Part shown: piece after piece, positions 6,054 to 11,767 of the stretch
Numbering within the stretch: the first letter of the stretch is position 1
How the letters are laid out: every line of letters starts with the position of its first letter
Origin: Chryseobacterium gleum
Lineage (GTDB): Bacteria > Bacteroidota > Bacteroidia > Flavobacteriales_D > Crocinitomicaceae
Reading direction: 5' to 3'
DNA: 11,767 nucleotides
Assembly (NCBI GenBank): GCA_943326315.2
Contig: CALPSU020000044.1
Location: forward strand, 1-11,767
The notes under the pieces: generated by a model
Told to the model about the DNA's origin: nothing
The model's database searches: none
Seen by the model: only the letters and a program-made list of their open reading frames with translations
Program-made: the position numbers and the translations under genes

Positions 6054-7286
6054 ATGAAATGGCTTAAACTTTCTCAAAAAGAGATTAATGATAAAATTTT
6101 TACAGCGCTCGAAAGCAATGTGAATTATCACGAGCAGTCAATTATAGGTTTGCCAGCATCCTATTTGGATCAAAAAGTATTTAATAAAGACAAATTTGAT
6201 TTAAGTGAAGCTCCATTTTTAACCGCAATGTTACATAATCCGAATCATATTGGATGCCATACCCTTGGAATTTCTGAAAATTATTTTAAAGGAACTCAAT
6301 CTATTGAAAGGGATGTTATTTCTATTTGTTCTAAATCTATTTTAAAAGGTGGTGATGAAGAATTTGATGGATATGTTGCTTCAGGTGGAACAGAAGCTAA
6401 TATTCAGGCGATCTGGGTATATAGGAATTTTTTTCAAAAGGAAAATAATGCTAAAAACAATGAAATAGCGATCGTGTGCAGCGCAGATAGTCATTATTCC
6501 ATGGCGAAGGGAGCTAACCTATTAAATATTTCAATTTTCAATGTAGCTGTAGATTTCGAGACTAGAGAAATTAGTTATGAAACAGTTTCAGAAACAATAA
6601 ATAAAGCAAAATCAGAAGGAATAAAATATTTCATTGTAGTCTCTAACATGTTGACTACAATGTTTGGTTCAGTTGATAATGTGGATATTTATGTAGAGGT
6701 AATGAAAAATCAAAAATGCGATTTTAAACTTCATATCGATGGTGCTTATGGAGGATTTTACTACCCTTTTTCAAAATCAGATTGTAATACAGTAAACTTT
6801 TCAAATCCAAACGTTTCCTCTGTGACTTTAGATGCGCATAAAATGGCTCAATCACCTTATGGTACAGGAATTTTTCTTATTCGAAAAAATTTAATTCATT
6901 ACGCAACTACAAATGAAGCGAGTTATGTTGAAGGGGAAGATTGCACTTTGATAGGTAGCCGATCTGGGGCAAATGCAGTTGCTATTTGGATGATATTATC
7001 TACTTACGGATCAAAAGGTTGGGTAGATAAAGTTGATGCACTTCAAGTTAGAACAACAATCGTTTGTGATGAATTATATAAAATTAAAGTTGAATATTTT
7101 AGAAACCCTTACTCAAATATCATCACACTTAAGGCTCATTATGTATCTGCTGAATTAGCAAATGAATTTGGATTAGTACCAGATAATCATCACAATCCTA
7201 AATGGTATAAAATCATTATCATGGAACATGTGACTATGGATAAATTAATTCCTTTTTTGAAGCGATTAAAAGGAGAATTAGTTTAA
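6054..7286 (+). CDS. PLP-dependent group II decarboxylase, histidine-decarboxylase-like
   Basis: A 410-residue cytoplasmic pyridoxal-phosphate enzyme of the group II amino-acid decarboxylase family (fold type I), which releases CO2 from an L-amino acid to give an amine. Seen in the sequence: the phosphate-binding Ser-Gly-Gly-Thr-Glu-Ala-Asn (110-116), His147 positioned to stack on the PLP ring (Asp-Ser-His-Tyr-Ser), Asp229 in His-Ile-Asp-Gly-Ala-Tyr-Gly-Gly pairing with the pyridine nitrogen, and the Schiff-base Lys263 in Asp-Ala-His-Lys-Met. The Gly-Ser-Arg-Ser-Gly segment (301-305), the short length and the C-terminal layout resemble the PLP-type bacterial histidine decarboxylases and archaeal MfnA more than GadB (about 466 residues). 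Histidine, tyrosine, aspartate and glutamate remain possible substrates; I cannot choose from sequence. It stands 78 nt after the AraC-type gene and has its own promoter candidate. No transporter (antiporter) gene accompanies it, so an acid-resistance role is not supported here. Confidence 0.82.
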   Translation: MKWLKLSQKEINDKIFTALESNVNYHEQSIIGLPASYLDQKVFNKDKFDLSEAPFLTAMLHNPNHIGCHTLGISENYFKGTQSIERDVISICSKSILKGGDEEFDGYVASGGTEANIQAIWVYRNFFQKENNAKNNEIAIVCSADSHYSMAKGANLLNISIFNVAVDFETREISYETVSETINKAKSEGIKYFIVVSNMLTTMFGSVDNVDIYVEVMKNQKCDFKLHIDGAYGGFYYPFSKSDCNTVNFSNPNVSSVTLDAHKMAQSPYGTGIFLIRKNLIHYATTNEASYVEGEDCTLIGSRSGANAVAIWMILSTYGSKGWVDKVDALQVRTTIVCDELYKIKVEYFRNPYSNIITLKAHYVSAELANEFGLVPDNHHNPKWYKIIIMEHVTMDKLIPFLKRLKGELV

Positions 7287-7354
7287 AATTATTTATTTAT
7301 TCAAATATTGTTGAATCTCTATCATAAAGTATAAGTTTATTCTCTTGAATTTTC

Positions 7355-7362
7355 TAACTTTA
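7355..7362 (+). promoter_or_regulatory. Candidate -7 promoter element for proS
   Basis: TAACTTTA matches the Bacteroidota -7 box TAnnTTTG at all but the last position, and no convincing TTTG is found 19-21 nt upstream. If used, transcription would begin near 7367-7370, placing the leader hairpin at 7372-7392 at the very 5' end of the mRNA. The rest of the 119-nt gap holds a weak 6-bp inverted repeat (7299-7304/7311-7316). Confidence 0.35.
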
Positions 7363-7371
7363 CGCACTTAT

Positions 7372-7392
7372 TTAAGGGAAGATATCCCTTAA
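7372..7392 (+). other. Perfect hairpin in the proS leader
   Basis: TTAAGGGA (7372-7379) and TCCCTTAA (7385-7392) form a perfect 8-bp stem around the 5-nt loop AGATA. It ends 13 nt before the proS ATG. No T-run follows, so it is not a rho-independent terminator. It could stabilise the transcript's 5' end, modulate ribosome access, or serve as a DNA operator. No tRNA-binding T-box features are seen. Confidence 0.55.
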
Positions 7393-7405
7393 TACTATAA
7401 ATAGA

Positions 7406-8884
7406 ATGGCGCAAAAATACACAACAAGAAAAGAGGATTATTCAAAATGGTATAATGACCTTGTGGACAGAGCTGATTTAGCTGAAAACTCAGGAGTAAG
7501 AGGTTGTATGGTAATCAAACCATATGGCTATGCAATTTGGGAAAAAATTCAGGCACAATTGGATAAAATGTTTAAAGAAACGGGACATCAAAATGCTTAC
7601 TTCCCTCTATTTGTTCCGAAAAGTCTTTTTGAAGCAGAAGAGAAAAATGCTGAAGGTTTCGCTAAAGAATGTGCTGTTGTAACACATTATAGATTAAAAA
7701 CTGATCCAAACGATAAAACTAAATTGATAGTTGATCCAGATGCTAAGCTAACGGAAGAATTAATAGTTCGGCCTACAAGTGAAGCAATTATTTGGAGTAC
7801 TTATAAAGGTTGGATACAATCCTATAGAGATCTGCCTATTCTGATTAATCAATGGGCAAATGTTGTTCGTTGGGAAATGAGAACTCGTTTGTTTCTTCGT
7901 ACATCCGAATTTTTATGGCAAGAAGGTCATACTGCACACGCGACAAAAGAAGAAGCAATAGCAGAATCTGAATTAATGCTAGATGTATATACAGAGTTTG
8001 CAAATGAATATATGGCAATGCCGGTTATTAGAGGGAGAAAATCTGAAAGCGAACGTTTTGCTGGGGCTGAAGATACCTATTGTATCGAAGCTATGATGCA
8101 GGATGGCAAAGCTTTACAAGCTGGTACATCTCACTTTTTGGGACAAAATTTCGCAAAAGCATTCGATGTTAAATTTGCTGATAAAGAAGGTAAATTAGAT
8201 CATGTTTGGGCCACTTCTTGGGGAGTTTCAACTCGTTTAATGGGAGCATTAATTATGACTCATTCAGATGACGAAGGTTTAGTTTTACCTCCAAACTTAG
8301 CACCTATTCAGGTTGTAATTGTTCCGATTCATAAAACAGATGACGAGCTTACTGTTATTTCAGCCAAAGTATTAGAATTAACTACAAGCTTAAAAGCATT
8401 AGGGATTTCTTTTAAATACGATGACGATGAAAATAGACGTCCAGGATGGAAATTTGCAGAATACGAAACTAAAGGTGTTCCTGTCAGAATAGCAATTGGC
8501 CCAAGAGATTTAGAAAATGGTAAAGTTGAATTAGTTCGTCGTGATACGAAAGAGAAATCAGTAGTTGATTTTGATGGTTTAGACGAATACATTGAAGAGT
8601 TATTAGCTGAAATTCAAGATAATCTTTTTGAAAAAGCAAATCAGTTTCGTTCTGAAAACATGCATAAAGTTGATACCTATGCAGAATTTAAAGAGCAAAT
8701 TGAAAGTAAAGGAGGTTTCTTTTTAGTACATTGGGATGGAACTTCAGAAACAGAAGAGAAAATTAAAGAAGAAACAAAAGCAACTATTCGTTGTATTCCT
8801 TTAGATGCGGATGAAGAAGATGGTGTTTGCATGGTGACAGGTAAACCTTCTAAATATAGAGTTGTTATTGCGAAAGCATATTAA
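7406..8884 (+). CDS. proS: Prolyl-tRNA synthetase, short archaeal/eukaryotic-like type
   Basis: Charges tRNA-Pro with proline in the cytoplasm. This is a class II synthetase of 492 residues, lacking the editing insertion of the longer E. coli-type enzyme (about 570 residues). Seen: the Arg-Pro-Thr-Ser-Glu proline/ATP motif (122-126), motif 2 Arg-Trp-Glu-Met-Arg-Thr-Arg with Trp-Gln-Glu-Gly-His (155-175), motif 3 around Ser-Thr-Arg-Leu-Met-Gly-Ala (275-281) followed by Leu-Pro-Pro-Asn-Leu-Ala-Pro (294-300), an anticodon-binding domain (about 300-400), and the C-terminal domain ending in the conserved Lys-Ala-Tyr. In the Thermus-type enzyme this last domain binds zinc through four Cys; here only Cys463 and Cys475 remain in the region, and the final CxxC reads Cys-Met-Val-Thr, so zinc binding is probably lost. 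The start ATG follows a leader hairpin, and a terminator candidate follows the stop. Probably monocistronic. Confidence 0.96.
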   Translation: MAQKYTTRKEDYSKWYNDLVDRADLAENSGVRGCMVIKPYGYAIWEKIQAQLDKMFKETGHQNAYFPLFVPKSLFEAEEKNAEGFAKECAVVTHYRLKTDPNDKTKLIVDPDAKLTEELIVRPTSEAIIWSTYKGWIQSYRDLPILINQWANVVRWEMRTRLFLRTSEFLWQEGHTAHATKEEAIAESELMLDVYTEFANEYMAMPVIRGRKSESERFAGAEDTYCIEAMMQDGKALQAGTSHFLGQNFAKAFDVKFADKEGKLDHVWATSWGVSTRLMGALIMTHSDDEGLVLPPNLAPIQVVIVPIHKTDDELTVISAKVLELTTSLKALGISFKYDDDENRRPGWKFAEYETKGVPVRIAIGPRDLENGKVELVRRDTKEKSVVDFDGLDEYIEELLAEIQDNLFEKANQFRSENMHKVDTYAEFKEQIESKGGFFLVHWDGTSETEEKIKEETKATIRCIPLDADEEDGVCMVTGKPSKYRVVIAKAY

Positions 8885-8891
8885 ATTATTG

Positions 8892-8924
8892 TAATCAGTC
8901 TAAATTTTTGATTGATTATTTTTT
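8892..8924 (+). terminator. Probable rho-independent terminator of proS
   Basis: Eight nt after the proS stop, AATCAGTC (8893-8900) pairs with GATTGATT (8910-8917) with one G-U pair; T8892-A8918 extends the stem. A T-run (8919-8924) follows the stem. The loop is 9 nt. The stem is low in GC, as expected for this genome, so efficiency is uncertain. Confidence 0.5.
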
Positions 8925-8951
8925 GTAAAACCCGATCTAAAATTTAGTTTG
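8922..8951 (+). promoter_or_regulatory. Candidate promoter of the DUF4494-pdxH-M16 operon
   Basis: TTTG at 8922-8925 and TTAGTTTG at 8944-8951 (one mismatch to TAnnTTTG, at the second position) are separated by 18 nt. Transcription would start near 8957, 15 nt before the ATG at 8972. The element directly follows the proS terminator candidate and shares its T-run. A short imperfect inverted repeat, GATCT (8934-8938) / AGATC (8952-8956), spans the -7 box. Confidence 0.35.
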
Positions 8952-8971
8952 AGATCAAAAAAAATAGTAAA

Positions 8972-9589
8972 ATGAATAATTGGTTTACAGTAAAAGTAAA
9001 ATACACAAAACAATTAGATAACGGAACATTTAAACGTGTTTCTGAGCCATACTTATTATGCGCGATGACATTTACAGATGCTGAGACACGTATCTACGAA
9101 GAATTAGGAACAATCATTCGAGGTGAATTCAATGTTGTAGGTATTAGTAGAACTGAGATACACGATATTTTTCATTATGAAGAATGTGACACATGGTATA
9201 AATGTAAAATCACATTCGAAAGTGAGGGTGGAGGAGACGATGTAAATGTAGAAAAGAAAAAGAAAGTTGCTCAAAACTTCTTAGTAACAGCAAATTCTGT
9301 AAAAGATGCTTTTGAAAAATTAAAAGAAAGTCTTTCTACTTTAATGGTTGATTATTTAATTCCATCTATTATTGTTTCTCCAATTGTAGATATTTTTCCT
9401 TACAGAGAAGAAATGGATAAGGAAATTAGCCGAAGACCTTTAGATGAAATAAAAGATCAAATTATTGAAACTCCTTCTGGGAAAAAAGTATACTCGGCTC
9501 CTGGATCAGATTTTGATGAAAATGAAGAAGTTGATTTTGATGATGATAGTGAATTAGAAGATTCATTTTCAGATTCAGAGGAGGAATAG
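8972..9589 (+). CDS. DUF4494 family protein with long acidic C-terminal tail
   Basis: The N-terminal two-thirds (about 3-145) match the uncharacterised, Bacteroidota-restricted DUF4494 family as I know it: Trp-Phe-Thr-Val-Lys-Val-Lys-Tyr at the start, Ser-Glu-Pro-Tyr-Leu-Leu (24-29), Phe-Thr-Asp-Ala-Glu-Thr-Arg (34-40), Trp-Tyr-Lys-Cys-Lys (75-79) and Ile-Val-Asp-Ile-Phe-Pro-Tyr (138-144). There is no signal peptide or membrane segment, so it should be cytosolic. The family is usually nearer 150-160 residues. This protein has 205, ending in a tail (180-205) in which 16 of 26 residues are Asp or Glu and none is Lys or Arg. Function is unknown. It is the first gene of a probable operon, with pdxH beginning 21 nt after its stop. 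The family assignment is from recall of motifs. Confidence 0.82.
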   Translation: MNNWFTVKVKYTKQLDNGTFKRVSEPYLLCAMTFTDAETRIYEELGTIIRGEFNVVGISRTEIHDIFHYEECDTWYKCKITFESEGGGDDVNVEKKKKVAQNFLVTANSVKDAFEKLKESLSTLMVDYLIPSIIVSPIVDIFPYREEMDKEISRRPLDEIKDQIIETPSGKKVYSAPGSDFDENEEVDFDDDSELEDSFSDSEEE

Positions 9590-9610
9590 TTATTACATAA
9601 ATAAAGAAAA

Positions 9611-10255
9611 ATGGATGATTTTCTAGAACAAATCAAAAATGATCATCGTGAATTTGATCACGGTAAATTAGAAGGTTTTTTTGGAGATGAGCCATTTACA
9701 TTATTTAATAAATGGTATAAAGAAGCGTTTGATTCTAGTCAACTAGAGCCAAACGCTTTTGTATTAGCTACAGTTGATTCTCAAAATAGACCAAGTTCTA
9801 GAATTTTATATTTGAAGGAGCTTTTTGAAGAGGAGTTTATTTTTTACACAAATTATAATAGTCACAAAGGACAAGATTTAGAAATAAATAAAAATGCTTC
9901 TATGCTTTTCTTTTGGGCTGGTCAAGGTCGTCAATTGAGAATTGAAGGTACTGTAGAAAAAGTAAGCACAGAAATAAGTGATGCTTATTTCAACTCTCGA
10001 CCAAGAGGAAGTAAAATTGGAGCGTGGGCTTCAAATCAGAGTGAAGTTTTAAGTGAGAGAGAATTACTTGAAAATAGAGTAGAAGAGTATTCTTTAAAGT
10101 ACCCAAACGAAGTTCCTAGACCTCCACATTGGGGAGGATATACGTTGAAACCAAGAGTTGTTGAGTTTTGGCAAGGTAGACCCTCAAGATTACACGATCG
10201 AATCATTTTTGAAAATGAAAATGGCGATTGGAAAGTTTATAGAAAAAATCCCTAA
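9611..10255 (+). CDS. pdxH: Pyridoxine/pyridoxamine 5'-phosphate oxidase
   Basis: FMN-dependent flavoprotein that oxidises PNP or PMP with O2 to pyridoxal 5'-phosphate, the last step of de novo and salvage vitamin B6 synthesis; cytoplasmic homodimer. At 214 residues it is full length. Seen: the FMN-binding Arg64-x-x-Tyr-x-Lys69 segment, Tyr-Asn-Ser-His-Lys-Gly (82-87), Arg-Gln-Leu-Arg-Ile-Glu-Gly (107-113), the substrate-phosphate-binding segment Ser-Arg-Pro-Arg-Gly-Ser-Lys (129-135), Trp-Gly-Gly-Tyr (174-177), and the C-terminal signature Glu-Phe-Trp-Gln-Gly-Arg-Pro-Ser-Arg-Leu-His-Asp-Arg (185-197). The final residues Arg-Lys-Asn-Pro replace the usual Arg-Leu-x-Pro. It sits between the DUF4494 gene (21-nt gap) and the M16 peptidase (9-nt gap to its ATG). 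Its product is the cofactor of the decarboxylase encoded upstream, although they are in separate units. Confidence 0.96.
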   Translation: MDDFLEQIKNDHREFDHGKLEGFFGDEPFTLFNKWYKEAFDSSQLEPNAFVLATVDSQNRPSSRILYLKELFEEEFIFYTNYNSHKGQDLEINKNASMLFFWAGQGRQLRIEGTVEKVSTEISDAYFNSRPRGSKIGAWASNQSEVLSERELLENRVEEYSLKYPNEVPRPPHWGGYTLKPRVVEFWQGRPSRLHDRIIFENENGDWKVYRKNP

Positions 10256-10264
10256 TAATTAGTG

Positions 10265-11500
10265 ATGTACGAAATAAAACCAGAGGTTTTTCAATTATCA
10301 AACGGAATAAGAGTTGTTTATTTACATGCTGCGGCTCAAGTTGCTCACATGGGTATAACAATTTTGGCGGGATCACGTTTTGAAAATCCAGATGAGGAAG
10401 GTTTAGCACACTTTTTAGAGCATTGTATTTTTAAAGGGACAAATAAAAGAAAAGCATTCCACGTTTTATCTCGTTTAGATTCAGTTGGTGGTGAATTAAA
10501 TGCTTATACAAGTAAAGAAGAGATTTGTATTTACGCATCGTTTACAAAAAATCACACGAAAAGAGCTTCTGAATTATTAGCTGATATTACTTTGAATTCA
10601 TCTTTCCCCGTTAAAGAAATTCAAAAAGAAAAAGAAATTATTTTAGATGAAATTAATTCATATCTAGATAGTCCTAGTGAGAAAATTTTCGATGATTTTG
10701 AGGCGAATTTATTTAAAGGGCACGCTTTAGGAAATAACATTTTAGGAACTGAAGAAAGTGTAAAGAGTTTCGGAAGAAAACATTTACTTAACTACGTAAG
10801 CAGATTCTTTACTGCTGATAATATGGTAATATCGTTTGTTGGAGATATTCCTAGAAAGCAATTAGAGAAAATGCTTGAAAGTGATTTTATTGGTTGCCAA
10901 CAAAAAACAGTTGATATCATTACAAATGAATTCTTTGGAAAGACACAATTTAAGATAAAAAATCAAGAATCTAATTTTCAAGTACATTCCTTAATTGGAG
11001 GTTTTGCACCAAGTTATATTGACGATTCTAGAAGAGCAATGACATTGTTAACCAATATTTTAGGGGGACCAGCTTTAAATTCTCGTTTAAACTTATCTAT
11101 TCGTGAAAAATATGGTTATTCTTATAATATTGAAGCAACTTATTCTACATTCGTTGATACTGGTTATTGGGCTGTTTATTTTGGAACAGATAAAAAATAT
11201 CTTAAAAAATCAATGGAATTGGTTTATAAAGAATTGAAATTATTAAGGGAAAAAAAGTTAGGAACACAACAATTAATTGCATCTAAAGAACAATTGAAAG
11301 GTCATTTAGCTCTTGGCATGGATAGTAATTCTGGATTAATGTTAGGTTTAGGTAAAAGCTTATTACTTTTTAATCAAATTGATACAATTCAAGAAATTTA
11401 TGAATCGATAGATAAGCTGACAGCTTCAGAGTTACTTGAAGTAGCTAATTTATACTTTACGGAAGATTCTATTTCTGAATTAATAATTGATACTGAATAG
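10265..11500 (+). CDS. M16 family zinc metallopeptidase (processing-peptidase type)
   Basis: A 411-residue insulinase-like peptidase of the M16 family, of the size of M16B mitochondrial-processing-peptidase-beta-like bacterial enzymes. The inverted zinc motif His49-Phe-Leu-Glu52-His53 is intact, with the distal ligand Glu129 exactly 76 residues after His53, as the family rule requires. The second half contains the Arg280...Tyr287 pair (Arg-Glu-Lys-Tyr-Gly-Tyr-Ser-Tyr), the R/Y signature normally found on the C-terminal half or partner subunit. Both features on one chain suggest a self-sufficient enzyme, probably a homodimer. No signal peptide is seen, so it is predicted cytoplasmic, acting on short or unfolded peptides. 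I prefer ATG 10265 to the overlapping in-frame GTG at 10262. It is the third gene of the DUF4494-pdxH operon and converges on the FKBP gene with 28 nt between stops; no clear terminator hairpin lies there. Confidence 0.93.
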   Translation: MYEIKPEVFQLSNGIRVVYLHAAAQVAHMGITILAGSRFENPDEEGLAHFLEHCIFKGTNKRKAFHVLSRLDSVGGELNAYTSKEEICIYASFTKNHTKRASELLADITLNSSFPVKEIQKEKEIILDEINSYLDSPSEKIFDDFEANLFKGHALGNNILGTEESVKSFGRKHLLNYVSRFFTADNMVISFVGDIPRKQLEKMLESDFIGCQQKTVDIITNEFFGKTQFKIKNQESNFQVHSLIGGFAPSYIDDSRRAMTLLTNILGGPALNSRLNLSIREKYGYSYNIEATYSTFVDTGYWAVYFGTDKKYLKKSMELVYKELKLLREKKLGTQQLIASKEQLKGHLALGMDSNSGLMLGLGKSLLLFNQIDTIQEIYESIDKLTASELLEVANLYFTEDSISELIIDTE

Positions 11501-11528
11501 AAATTAATTTTAAAAGTTACAGAATTCT

Positions 11529-11767
11529 CTAATAAACATCTAAAAGTTTAATATCGAATATAAGTACAGAATTCGCAGGGATTCCAGTTGTTCCATTCGT
11601 GCCATAAGCAAGTGATGAAGGAATATACAATTTCCCTGAGCCACCTTCGTTAAAATAAGGAATACCTTCTGTCCATCCTTTAATTACAGATTCTAGGCCA
11701 AAAATTACACCTTGATCATCGCTTTCGTCAAAAACAGTTTCATCTGAAAAATAACCTTTATAGGAAA
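11529..11767 (-). CDS. FKBP-type peptidyl-prolyl cis-trans isomerase (C-terminal part)
   Basis: On the minus strand the frame reads through 78 codons to a TAG at 11529-11531; the start is beyond the right window edge. The peptide is the C-terminal half of an FKBP domain: Val-Ile-Lys-Gly-Trp (active-site Trp) followed by Glu-Gly-Ile-Pro, Gly-Gly-Ser-Gly-Lys-Leu-Tyr-Ile-Pro, Leu-Ala-Tyr-Gly, Ile-Pro-Ala-Asn-Ser-Val-Leu-Ile-Phe-Asp-Ile and a closing Leu-Leu-Asp-Val-Tyr. These are the conserved binding-pocket and last-strand motifs. FKBPs catalyse prolyl isomerisation in protein folding. Whether this one is a periplasmic lipoprotein, as often in Bacteroidota, cannot be judged without its N-terminus. 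It ends right at the domain boundary, so no C-terminal extension is present. Confidence 0.9.
   Translation of the reverse strand, partial: SYKGYFSDETVFDESDDQGVIFGLESVIKGWTEGIPYFNEGGSGKLYIPSSLAYGTNGTTGIPANSVLIFDIKLLDVY

Noticed and set aside
4614..7286. Mobile or defence origin for the AraC/decarboxylase pair
   Set aside because: Base composition matches the neighbours by eye, and no integrase, transposase, tRNA or flanking repeats are present. The genes look like normal chromosomal residents.
7299..7316. Inverted repeat ATTCAA / TTGAAT after the decarboxylase gene as a terminator
   Set aside because: The stem is only 6 bp and AT-rich, and no T-run follows. In this composition such repeats are expected by chance.
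7287..7405. T-box or other amino-acid-responsive riboswitch upstream of proS
   Set aside because: The gap is too short, and no specifier-loop or antiterminator elements are visible. Only a single simple hairpin is present.
8934..8956. GATCT / AGATC inverted repeat before the DUF4494 gene as a terminator
   Set aside because: It is followed by an A-run rather than a T-run, so it does not fit a terminator on the + strand. The better proS terminator lies just upstream.
11519..11573. TACAGAATTC occurring twice at the end of the peptidase/FKBP junction
   Set aside because: The second copy is inside FKBP coding sequence, encoding conserved residues (Asn-Ser-Val), so the repeat is most likely coincidental.

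Overview
The window looks like an ordinary core-chromosome stretch of a low-GC member of the Bacteroidota, most likely Flavobacteriales. Evidence: a gene of the Bacteroidota-restricted DUF4494 family, the short (archaeal/eukaryotic-like) type of prolyl-tRNA synthetase, a Lon with the N-terminal extension usual in this phylum, start codons preceded by A-rich sequence with no Shine-Dalgarno, and several gaps carrying the Bacteroidota -7 promoter motif TAnnTTTG. All complete genes are on the + strand. Only the partial gene at the right edge is on the - strand. I see no rRNA, tRNA, CRISPR, insertion sequence, integrase or phage gene, and no gap longer than about 150 bases.

Layout. 1-728: 3' part of an exported, probably outer-membrane protein. 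771-1936: shikimate kinase (aroK) followed after 2 nt by a transglutaminase-like cysteine-protease-fold protein, probably one transcript. 1937-2084: a regulatory gap with a sigma-54-like -24/-12 element, a direct repeat and a leader hairpin. 2085-4532: the ATP-dependent protease Lon. 4614-5975: a membrane-bound AraC-type regulator. 6054-7286: a PLP-dependent, histidine-decarboxylase-like enzyme with its own promoter candidate. 7406-8884: prolyl-tRNA synthetase, with a perfect 8-bp hairpin in its leader and a likely terminator behind it. 8972-11500: a tight operon of a DUF4494 protein, pyridoxine 5'-phosphate oxidase (pdxH) and an M16 zinc peptidase. 11529-11767: C-terminal half of an FKBP-type prolyl isomerase, convergent with the peptidase.

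How the genes relate. Most are housekeeping: aromatic amino-acid synthesis, protein quality control (Lon, M16 peptidase, FKBP), translation (ProRS) and cofactor supply. PdxH makes PLP, which the decarboxylase needs, but they are in different transcription units and nothing shows co-regulation. The AraC regulator and decarboxylase are adjacent and could be a signal-response pair; this is inference only.

I did not find a clear undescribed multi-gene system. The most unusual item is the AraC-type regulator. Between its sixth and seventh membrane helices it carries an extra segment of about 85 residues, predicted to lie outside the cytoplasm. The core of this segment resembles the small 'HGL..D.I.I.G' beta module of phage-tail-type proteins and the E1 FCCH domain. 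Second is the control region of lon.
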